5,860 nucleotides of DNA from Alphaproteobacteria bacterium (lineage in GTDB: Bacteria; Pseudomonadota; Alphaproteobacteria; Acetobacterales; Acetobacteraceae): positions 1 through 5,860 of the forward strand of contig JAMFRY010000109.1 of assembly GCA_026225015.1 (NCBI GenBank). Direction: 5' to 3'. The position numbers and the translations under genes are program-made. Below are positions 1-4,652 of the stretch, one piece after another. The stretch's first letter is position 1, and the number at the start of each line of letters is the position of its first letter. Under the pieces are notes generated by a model. It was not told the origin of the DNA. It saw nothing but the letters and a program-made list of their open reading frames with translations, and did not search any database.

Positions 1-1274
1 GGGCGGAGGCGGAGGCGGCGGAGCGGGCGGTATGGCGCCTGGCCCTGAGCGCGCCGGCAGTGGCCTTCCGGCTGGTATCCGATGAGCGGGTGATGTTCGA
101 CCTGCCTTCGCAAGATGTGGCAACGCGCGTGGCCGCATTATTCGGCCGCGATACAGCGTCCGGCTTGCTGGAAATTTCGGCTGAGCGCGAGGGGTTAAGC
201 TTGCGCGGGCTGATCGGGCCGGCATCACGCTCGCGCGCCACCTCCGCGCTGCAGAGCTTCGTGGTGAATGGCCGGCCGGTGCAGGACCCGCTGCTTAAAA
301 TGGCGCTTAGGCTGGCTTACCGGGATGTGATCGCCGCCGGCCGGCATCCGGTGGCGGCGTTATGGCTGGAGCTGCCCTGGGATGCGCTGGATGTGAATGT
401 GCATCCGGCAAAGACGGAATTGCGCTTTGCCGACGCCAATGGCGTGCGCAGCCTGGTGATCGGGGCGATTGGGCGGGTGCTCTCGGCGCAGGTGACGGTC
501 AACGGAGCGCCGGATGTGGCGTTGCAGTTTGCGCAAGCGGCGCCAGCTCTCCGTTTACGGCCCGATTCCGGAGCAGATTGGGGGGTTGCCCCTTCTCCCT
601 CCGCGCGCAGCTTTGCGGAGGCCGAGCTGGCCTTACTGGCGCCGCCCGCGGCGCGGCAGATCAACCCGGAAATCGCCGAACAGGCGCATCCGCTCGGCGC
701 GCCGGTGGCGCAGATTTTGGATACCTATGTGCTGGCAGTGGCCGCAGATGGGGCTTTGGTGATCGTCGATCAGCATGCCGCGCATGAGCGCCTGACCGAG
801 GAACGGTTGCGTGCCGAGTTCCTGGCGGGCGCGGTGCAGGCGCAGGCCTTGCTGCTGCCGGTGGTGGTGGATCTGGCGCCGATCGACGCCATGCGGCTGC
901 TATCAGAGGCCGAGACGCTGAAATTGCTGGGCCTGGAAATCGAGGCCTTCGGCCCCGGCGCGGTTCTGGTCCGCGCGGTGCCGGCGGCGCTGAAGGAGGG
1001 CGATCCCTCGGCGATGCTGCGTGACCTGGCCGAAGAGTTGGCGGAAACCGACGCGCCTTTGGCACTGGAGGCCAGGCTGGATGCGGCTTTGGCACGGCTG
1101 GCCTGCCACCGCTCGATCCGGGCCGGGCGGCGGCTGGAGGCGAGGGAGATGTCGGCGTTACTGCGCGAGATGGAGGCAACGCCGCGCGCCGCCACCTGCA
1201 GCCATGGCAGGCCGACTTTTTTGAAGTTGACGAAAGCGGAGCTGGAAAAGATGTTCGGGCGGCGCGGGATGTAG
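1..1274 (+). CDS. mutL: DNA mismatch repair protein MutL, 5'-truncated by window edge
   Basis: MutL couples mismatch recognition by MutS to strand removal; this version should itself nick DNA. The reading frame is already open at base 3 (codons AEAEAAERAVWRLALSAPAV), so the gene starts upstream and the GTG at 60 is internal. About 423 residues are present; the N-terminal ATP-binding motifs lie outside the window. Visible parts: the end of the GHKL ATPase/transducer domain with FVVNGRPVQDPLL and DVNVHPAKTELRF (about 390-428), a short linker rich in Ala and Pro, then the C-terminal endonuclease/dimerisation domain. The latter has DQHA-x2-E-x4-E (768-803), a Q-ALLLP-V stretch (843-863) that resembles the beta-clamp binding motif of Bacillus MutL, ACHRSIRAGRRL (from 1101) and CSHGRPT (1197-1217). 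These metal-site motifs mark endonuclease-proficient MutL of bacteria lacking MutH. The stop is TAG at 1272. Confidence 0.97.
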   Translation, partial: AEAEAAERAVWRLALSAPAVAFRLVSDERVMFDLPSQDVATRVAALFGRDTASGLLEISAEREGLSLRGLIGPASRSRATSALQSFVVNGRPVQDPLLKMALRLAYRDVIAAGRHPVAALWLELPWDALDVNVHPAKTELRFADANGVRSLVIGAIGRVLSAQVTVNGAPDVALQFAQAAPALRLRPDSGADWGVAPSPSARSFAEAELALLAPPAARQINPEIAEQAHPLGAPVAQILDTYVLAVAADGALVIVDQHAAHERLTEERLRAEFLAGAVQAQALLLPVVVDLAPIDAMRLLSEAETLKLLGLEIEAFGPGAVLVRAVPAALKEGDPSAMLRDLAEELAETDAPLALEARLDAALARLACHRSIRAGRRLEAREMSALLREMEATPRAATCSHGRPTFLKLTKAELEKMFGRRGM

Positions 1275-1300
1275 CCGGGCTGATGTTGCAGAATATTGCT

Positions 1301-1313
1301 TGCGGCGTCCGCA
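1301..1313 (+). terminator. small hairpin downstream of mutL, weak terminator candidate
   Basis: TGCGG-CGT-CCGCA forms a perfect 5-bp stem with a 3-base loop, 27 bases after the mutL stop. No T tract follows, so a classic Rho-independent terminator is not supported. A second small inverted repeat, CCGGT-CTCGA-ACCGG, sits at 1350-1364. One of them may mark the end of mutL mRNA, but both may be chance in GC-rich DNA. Confidence 0.2.
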
Positions 1314-1382
1314 TGTTGCCGGAGCAGTCGAACGCTAACATAAACGATTCCGGTCTCGAACCGGTCTGGCCGGCGTTCATGC

Positions 1383-1410
1383 TTGACAAATTGTTTCGGA
1401 CTGGTAAGTT
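1383..1410 (+). promoter_or_regulatory. sigma-70-type promoter candidate for the lipoprotein gene
   Basis: A consensus -35 box TTGACA (1383-1388) is followed after 16 bases by TAAGTT (1405-1410, 3 of 6 to TATAAT), which is preceded by TG one base upstream (1402-1403), an extended -10 arrangement. The predicted start of transcription is near 1417, giving a leader of about 25 bases before the ATG at 1443. The -35 box is strong, the -10 weak, so the extended TG is the main reason to believe it. Confidence 0.5.
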
Positions 1411-1423
1411 ACCACAATGTAAC
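1408..1423. promoter_or_regulatory. inverted repeat GTTAC-N6-GTAAC over the predicted start site
   Basis: GTTAC (1408-1412) and GTAAC (1419-1423) are perfect inverted copies separated by CACAAT. The repeat overlaps the 3' end of the candidate -10 box and the predicted transcription start of the lipoprotein gene, which is where a repressor dimer would act. The arms are only 5 bases, so chance is quite possible, and no regulator gene is visible next to it. Confidence 0.3.
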
Positions 1424-1442
1424 GCCAACGTCTGGGAAATAA

Positions 1443-1970
1443 ATGGCAACGAAGTTCGGATGGCGCAAGGTAATTTTTTCTATCAATGCGGCAGCAACTC
1501 TCATGTTGGCCGCTTGTGTTGCTCCACCCAATAATTACATGCAACCCCCTGAACTGACGCCGCAGACGGGGGCAACCATCATCGGCTCCATGGTAATCAA
1601 TCCGGATCCGCTCGCGCCGAATACGCGCGTCGTCCTCAGCGAGGTGGATAATCAGTATACCCAGATGACCTGGCATGACTGGAAAAAGCCATTGCTGGTG
1701 ACGCCCGGAATCCATCTGTTGACATTTGGCCCATGCTATTGCAACGGGCTGGAATTTTATGCCGGTTTTGCAACATTATACGGAAATTTTGAGGCCGGGA
1801 AGACCTACACATTGGCCTCGACGCGGGCGCTGGGCTTCCTCGCCATATGGAACGCCACGATCTGGATCGAAGACGAATCCGGAGCGGTAATAACGCCGAA
1901 AACGCCGGTACAATTAGGACCACCCGGTGGATACACGACAGTGATTCCCATCTTCATCCCGCGGAAGTAG
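1443..1970 (+). CDS. putative lipoprotein of unknown function
   Basis: I do not recognise a family. The 175-residue product begins with a classic lipoprotein signal: basic n-region (K4, R8, K9), hydrophobic stretch, and lipobox LMLAAC with the lipidated cysteine at residue 25. Val at +2 suggests sorting to the outer membrane. A Pro/Asn/Gln-rich spacer (about 27-42) leads to a body rich in alternating hydrophobic and aromatic residues, suggesting a beta-sandwich; a C-Y-C pair sits at residues 98-100 and a GKTYTL segment near 119-124. There are no transmembrane segments after the signal. ATG 1443 is the first possible start because an in-frame TAA lies directly upstream; GGGA at 1434-1437 is a weak ribosome site. 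The gene has its own promoter candidate and converges on mobA, leaving 9 bases between stops. GC content is clearly lower than in mutL (about 47% in the 60 bases from 1741 by hand count), hinting at different ancestry. Confidence 0.82.
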   Translation: MATKFGWRKVIFSINAAATLMLAACVAPPNNYMQPPELTPQTGATIIGSMVINPDPLAPNTRVVLSEVDNQYTQMTWHDWKKPLLVTPGIHLLTFGPCYCNGLEFYAGFATLYGNFEAGKTYTLASTRALGFLAIWNATIWIEDESGAVITPKTPVQLGPPGGYTTVIPIFIPRK

Positions 1971-1979
1971 CGGTTCATC

Positions 1980-2564
1980 TCAAACGGATGGTGGCTGAAG
2001 GCAGCGTGATTCGGCGATCTCAAGATCGTCCGGCGTGTTGATGTTGAGGAATGGATCGGCTGGCGCTGCGAAATGCACTTGCCTGGCGGCGCAGACGCCC
2101 AGGAAATCGCGTACTTTATAAGGTGCCCCAGTCGCCAGGAAGTGCCGAAGCGCAAAGCGGGCGGAGACCGGCCAATGGGCAACGAGATGGTGCTGGCGGC
2201 CCTGATACACCGCAACGCTTGGGCCGGGGGTAAGCCGCGCCACCAGATCGAGCGGGATGAATGGGGTATCGACGGGCATTGTGACGAGGCTTTCCGCACC
2301 TTGTGCGTAGGCCCACTCAAGCCCGGCAGCGAGGCCGGCGAGCGGGCCGAACCCTGCGAGCGTGCCATCCGGCAGCACGGGCAGTTTGAAGGTGCCAAAA
2401 CGCGTGACATCGCCATTCGCGCTGATGGCGATTTTATCAGCCTGGGGGACCAACCGCGCCAGCAAATGGGCGATCAAGGGCTGGCCGCTCAGATCAAGGA
2501 AAGCCTTGTCGGCGCCCCCCATGCGGGTGCCCTTCCCGCCCGCGAGGATGAGGGCGGCAATCAC
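1980..2564 (-). CDS. mobA: molybdenum cofactor guanylyltransferase MobA
   Basis: MobA transfers GMP from GTP to molybdopterin-molybdenum, giving the guanine dinucleotide cofactor used by DMSO-reductase-family enzymes; it acts in the cytoplasm. Motifs, numbered from the GTG start: nucleotide-binding loop LILAGGKGTRMGG (5-17) with K20 after it, LPDG (64-67, matching the guanine-site Asp) followed by GPLAGL (73-78), VDTPFIP with metal-site D99 (98-104), and the C-terminal NINTPDDL (174-181). The product is 194 residues, the same as I recall for E. coli MobA. The frame stays open upstream to 2627, but those 21 codons run into the tRNA-His gene and do not look like MobA. GTG at 2564 starts directly before AALILAGG and has GAGGG about 5 bases upstream, so I choose it. 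It follows tRNA-His by 18 bases and is probably cotranscribed with it. Confidence 0.95.
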   Translation of the reverse strand: MIAALILAGGKGTRMGGADKAFLDLSGQPLIAHLLARLVPQADKIAISANGDVTRFGTFKLPVLPDGTLAGFGPLAGLAAGLEWAYAQGAESLVTMPVDTPFIPLDLVARLTPGPSVAVYQGRQHHLVAHWPVSARFALRHFLATGAPYKVRDFLGVCAARQVHFAAPADPFLNINTPDDLEIAESRCLQPPSV

Positions 2565-2582
2565 CCAGCCCTCAAGAAAAAC

Positions 2583-2659
2583 TGGGGCGAACGACGGGGA
2601 TCGAACCCGCGACAACCGGTACCACAAACCGGCGCTCTACCAACTGAGCTACGTCCGCC
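2583..2659 (-). tRNA. tRNA-His (anticodon GTG), CCA encoded
   Basis: Read on the - strand, the gene folds into a complete cloverleaf: acceptor GCGGACG pairing with CGTTCGC (one G-U pair), T8-A9, D arm GCTC-AGTTGGTA-GAGC, anticodon stem CCGGT/ACCGG around loop TT-GTG-GT, variable TTGTC, T arm GCGGG-TTCGATC-CCCGT. The GTG anticodon reads His codons. An extra 5' G (base 2659, position -1) faces C73 (2586), the classic histidine identity pair, and the 3' CCA is encoded at 2583-2585. The aminotransferase stop is 53 bases upstream; TACAAG at 2677-2682 could be a -10 box, but I see no good -35, so a dedicated promoter is unproven. A run of five T follows one base after CCA. Confidence 0.97.
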
Positions 2660-2712
2660 ATCCTGTGCAGCCCCATCTTGTACAGACCCGTACTGCGCCC
2701 AACCTATGGCCG

Positions 2713-3879
2713 TCAACCTGGGCGGGACAGGTAGGTTTCAAGCCGGCGCAGCGCTTCCCGTAACACCGATTCCTGCTTGCAGAAGGCGAAGCGGATGTAA
2801 TTTCGCGGCGGATTGGAGGCATAAAACGCCGAAACCGGGATAGCGGCGACCCGGGCATGTTCGGTGATGTCGCAGCAGAAGGCGGCGTCATCCCCGGCAA
2901 AGCCGAGGCCGGCGATGTCGGTGGTGAGAAAATAGCTGCCATCGGCCGGCAGCACGCCAAAGCCGAGCCGGGCCAGCCCCGCCGCCAGCAGATCGCGCTT
3001 CGCCGCAAGCCCGTCCGCCAGCACGGTGAAATAGTCATCCGGCTTGGCCAGGCCAAAGGCGACGGCGCGCTGCAGATTGGGCGCGGTGCAGAAGGTGAGG
3101 TTCTGATGCGCCTTGGCGACCAGTTCGGTCAGTGCATTTGGCCCGGAGACATAGCCAACTTTCCAGCCGGTGAGGGAAAAGGTTTTGCCGGCGCTGCCGA
3201 TGCGCAAACTGCGCTCGAACATGCCCGGCAGCGACATCAGCGGAATATGCCTGGCCGGCGCGAAAACCAGATGCTCATACACCTCGTCGCACACCGCATA
3301 GGCGTCGTATTGCTCCAGCAGGTCGGCAATGAAGCTCAGCTCCGCGGCATTGAACACCTTGCCGCAGGGATTCATCGGCGAATTCAGCAGCAGCAGCTTG
3401 GTGCGCGGCGAGAAGGCATCGGCCAGCGCGTTATAGGGCAGGCTCCATTCCGGCGGATGCAGCCGCACCAATTTCGGAATGGCGCCGAGCATCAAAACCA
3501 CCGGCAGATAGGTGTCGTAGAGCGGCTCGATGAGCACAACCTCATCGCCGGGATTGAGCAGCGCCATTAAACAGGCGGTGATCGCCTCGGTGGCGCCGGA
3601 GGTGACGACAACGCCAGTATCCGGGTGGATGTTCAACCCGTAAAAACGCTGATTGGCGGCGGCGACCGCATGGCGCAGCTCGGCCAGGCCGGTCAGCGGC
3701 GCATATTGGTTGCGCTGGTCCATCAACGCTGCGGCGGCGGCTTCGATCAGATCGGCCGGCCCCTCCTGGTCCGGGAAGCCCTGGCCGAGATTGATGGCGC
3801 CAAAATGCGCCGCCAAGGCGCTCATCCGGGTGAAAATGGTGGTGCCGATCTGGCTGAGATGGGTGTTGATCGTCTTCAT
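2713..3879 (-). CDS. PLP-dependent class I/II aminotransferase (kynurenine/methionine aminotransferase-like)
   Basis: A cytoplasmic fold-type I transaminase that moves an amino group between an amino acid and a 2-oxo acid. The 388-residue length fits the family. Key segments: NLGQGFPD (30-37), the PLP-phosphate region SGATEA (94-99), NSPMNPCGK (166-174, N170 contacting PLP), CDEVYEHLVF with D198 binding the pyridine nitrogen, the Schiff-base lysine K232 in GSAGKTFSLTGWKVGY, and R363 in NYIRFAFCK, the substrate-carboxylate arginine. The NLGQGFPD and GKTFSLTGWKVGY blocks are most like the kynurenine aminotransferase/cysteine-S-conjugate lyase and YbdL (methionine aminotransferase) branch; the real substrate cannot be read from sequence. 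Cys172 stands where many relatives have Thr (NPTG). ATG 3879 has AGGAG at 3884-3888, four bases upstream. It is first in a - strand series with tRNA-His and mobA and is divergent from glnB. Confidence 0.93.
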   Translation of the reverse strand: MKTINTHLSQIGTTIFTRMSALAAHFGAINLGQGFPDQEGPADLIEAAAAALMDQRNQYAPLTGLAELRHAVAAANQRFYGLNIHPDTGVVVTSGATEAITACLMALLNPGDEVVLIEPLYDTYLPVVLMLGAIPKLVRLHPPEWSLPYNALADAFSPRTKLLLLNSPMNPCGKVFNAAELSFIADLLEQYDAYAVCDEVYEHLVFAPARHIPLMSLPGMFERSLRIGSAGKTFSLTGWKVGYVSGPNALTELVAKAHQNLTFCTAPNLQRAVAFGLAKPDDYFTVLADGLAAKRDLLAAGLARLGFGVLPADGSYFLTTDIAGLGFAGDDAAFCCDITEHARVAAIPVSAFYASNPPRNYIRFAFCKQESVLREALRRLETYLSRPG

Positions 3880-3909
3880 CGTTCTCCTGGCGGGGTGAGA
3901 GGCTCAACG

Positions 3910-3947
3910 CTTATACGCCGCCATACAAGCTTAAAAGCCTCAGGCAA
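3910..3947 (-). promoter_or_regulatory. weak promoter candidates for the aminotransferase
   Basis: On the - strand TTGCCT (3942-3947) is followed after 16 bases by TATGGC (3920-3925), a mediocre -35/-10 pair. A better -10 alone, TATAAG (3910-3915, 5 of 6), has no convincing -35. Either would give a leader of roughly 25-35 bases. The surrounding 3905-3970 is more AT-rich than the genes, as expected of a promoter region, but I cannot choose between the boxes. Confidence 0.25.
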
Positions 3948-4052
3948 ACCTGCTTATTTATTATGCAGAACTGATGCCTGCGATAAGCAACCCATGCGCT
4001 GAGCGCCGGTTCACCCCTAGGGCAAACCCCGCCGCATCGGATCGTTCCGCGC

Positions 4053-4068
4053 TGGCACGGCTCATGCT
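4053..4068 (+). promoter_or_regulatory. sigma-54 (-24/-12) promoter of glnB
   Basis: TGGCACG (4053-4059), four bases, then ATGCT (4064-4068) matches the RpoN consensus TGGCACG-N4-TTGCW at 11 of 12 defined positions. The invariant GG (4054-4055) and GC (4066-4067) are exactly 10 bases apart. Transcription should start near 4079, leaving a leader of about 83 bases before glnB. Such promoters need an activator such as NtrC; glnB in several Alphaproteobacteria is known to be controlled this way. I found no convincing NtrC dimer site (GCACCA-N4-TGGTGC) upstream. Confidence 0.8.
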
Positions 4069-4079
4069 AGGACTATTGC

Positions 4080-4099
4080 CGCCAGTCCATTGACTGGTG
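4080..4099 (+). promoter_or_regulatory. hairpin at the predicted 5' end of glnB mRNA
   Basis: CCAGTC (4082-4087) and GACTGG (4092-4097) are perfect inverted copies around a CATT loop. A G-U pair (4081/4098) and a C-G pair (4080/4099) extend the stem to 8 pairs. It begins one base after the start site predicted from the sigma-54 promoter, so it would sit at the very 5' end of the transcript, where it could protect the RNA. As DNA it is also a palindrome that could bind a protein. Confidence 0.45.
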
Positions 4100-4117
4100 C
4101 GCATAGGCGCTGGCACG

Positions 4118-4165
4118 ATGGACAAAAGGAGGACGCTCGCGGCTTGGCGGGCGTGGACCAGATGA
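4118..4165 (+). CDS. possible 15-codon leader peptide upstream of glnB
   Basis: ATG at 4118 opens a short frame, MDKRRTLAAWRAWTR, whose TGA (4163-4165) overlaps the glnB ATG (4162-4164) as ATGA, the usual geometry of translational coupling. It lies within the predicted glnB leader. A poor AGG at 4105-4107 is its only ribosome-site candidate. The peptide is basic (R/K at residues 3-5, 11 and 15) and carries two Trp, and has no run of one amino acid that would suggest classic attenuation. A frame this short can easily be chance. Confidence 0.2.
   Translation: MDKRRTLAAWRAWTR
4127..4132 (+). promoter_or_regulatory. strong Shine-Dalgarno sequence displaced from the glnB ATG
   Basis: AGGAGG is a full-strength ribosome site, but it lies 29 bases before the ATG at 4162. 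The nearest in-frame start it could serve is TTG at 4144 (11-base gap), which would add MAGVDQ to GlnB. PII proteins conserve the MKKIEAIIKPFKLD N-terminus, so ATG 4162 is favoured despite the poor site just upstream of it. Confidence 0.45.
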
Positions 4166-4500
4166 AAAAGATCGAAGCGATCATCAAACCATTCAAGCTC
4201 GACGAGGTGAAGGAAGCCCTGCACGAAGTTGGACTGCAAGGCATAACGGTCGTGGAGGCGAAAGGGTTTGGCCGACAGAAAGGCCATACGGAACTGTATC
4301 GCGGCGCCGAATACGTGGTGGATTTTCTGCCCAAGGTTAAAATCGAGGTGGTTTGCGACGACGCCGTGGTGGAACGCGCCGTGGAGGCGATTACCAACGC
4401 AGCCCGGACCGGGCGGATCGGCGATGGCAAGATCTTCATCTCGACGATCGAAGAAGCCATCCGCATTCGCACCGGCGAAAAAGGCGATGCGGCGATTTGA
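4162..4500 (+). CDS. glnB: nitrogen regulatory protein PII (GlnB)
   Basis: PII is a cytoplasmic trimer that senses 2-oxoglutarate and ATP/ADP and, through uridylylation by GlnD, reports nitrogen status to NtrB and to the GlnA adenylyltransferase. The 112-residue product has the standard length. It starts MKKIEAIIKPFKLDEV; the T-loop (about 37-55) contains YRGAEY (46-51) with the uridylylation target Tyr51; TGRIGDGKIF (83-92) is the nucleotide-binding B-loop; and the basic IRIRTGEKG (100-108) closes the ATP site. Its place directly before glnA, not next to amtB, supports GlnB over GlnK. The start choice is complicated by an AGGAGG 29 bases upstream and an in-frame TTG at 4144. Expression is probably from the sigma-54 promoter at 4053-4068, with glnA as the next gene on the same strand. 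Confidence 0.97.
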   Translation: MKKIEAIIKPFKLDEVKEALHEVGLQGITVVEAKGFGRQKGHTELYRGAEYVVDFLPKVKIEVVCDDAVVERAVEAITNAARTGRIGDGKIFISTIEEAIRIRTGEKGDAAI

Positions 4501-4571
4501 CCCAAGTTTGAAGCTGGGGTTTGAAGGGGGGCTTGCGCGGTTACGGATGGCAATTTCATCGGCCAATCTGG

Positions 4572-4599
4572 TTGACCGAAGAATAGGACGACCAAACAT
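4572..4599 (+). promoter_or_regulatory. possible secondary promoter for glnA
   Basis: TTGACC (4572-4577) is a 5 of 6 -35 match. Sixteen bases later AAACAT (4594-4599) matches TATAAT at only three positions. A separate glnA promoter inside the glnB-glnA gap is known in some Alphaproteobacteria, so the position is sensible, but the -10 is poor. Confidence 0.2.
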
Positions 4600-4600
4600 C

Positions 4601-4623
4601 GGGGGCCGCATGGTGCGGTCTTT
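4601..4623 (+). terminator. hairpin between glnB and glnA, possible partial terminator or processing site
   Basis: GGCCGCA (4604-4610) pairs with TGCGGTC (4614-4620) around a TGG loop, seven pairs including one G-U. Three further G-U pairs with the following TTT (4621-4623) are possible. The 3' side continues TTTGAATATC, too short a T run for efficient termination. It lies 30 bases before the glnA ATG and could lower or process readthrough from glnB. Just after the glnB stop the gap also holds GTTTGAAG twice (4506-4513 and 4519-4526). Confidence 0.3.
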
Positions 4624-4652
4624 GAATATCATTAATCGAACGGGGATAGAGC

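Larger units (their letters stand above)
4049..4117 (+). repeat. 11-base direct repeat carrying the sigma-54 -24 element
   Basis: GCGCTGGCACG occurs perfectly at 4049-4059 and again at 4107-4117, 58 bases apart. The first copy provides the -24 box of the glnB promoter. The second copy lacks the downstream GC at the right distance (AA at 4124-4125), so it is not a working -24/-12 promoter by itself. Confidence 0.6.

Noticed and set aside
60..62. GTG at 60 as the start of mutL
   Set aside because: The frame is open to the left edge and the upstream codons continue a normal MutL sequence, so the real start is outside the window.
661..1449. 262-codon - strand frame opposite mutL
   Set aside because: It is a Pro/Arg/Ala-rich low-complexity translation and extends across the lipoprotein promoter; the + strand mutL motifs explain the sequence.
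2015..2028. Inverted repeat CGATCT-CA-AGATCG near the lipoprotein end as a terminator
   Set aside because: It lies inside mobA codons for the conserved C-terminal motif region and has no T run; coding constraint and chance explain it.
2565..2627. Upstream start at 2627 giving MobA 21 extra residues
   Set aside because: The extra codons overlap the tRNA-His gene, do not resemble MobA, and the GTG at 2564 has a good ribosome site right before the conserved AALILAGG.
2073..2843. 256-codon + strand frame opposite mobA and tRNA-His
   Set aside because: It runs across the tRNA-His gene and into the aminotransferase tail on the other strand and has no recognisable domain; it is a composition artefact.
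2857..3570. 237-codon + strand frame opposite the aminotransferase
   Set aside because: The - strand carries all the catalytic motifs of a fold-type I aminotransferase; the + strand translation has no domain signature.
4090..4119. Sigma-70 promoter TTGACT (4090-4095) with CACGAT (4114-4119)
   Set aside because: The -35 is good, but the -10 matches at only three positions with an 18-base spacer and the region lies in the predicted leader. It could be a second glnB promoter but is too weak to list.
4111..4125. Second sigma-54 promoter at TGGCACG 4111-4117
   Set aside because: The position where the -12 GC must fall (4124-4125) is AA, so it has only a -24 half.
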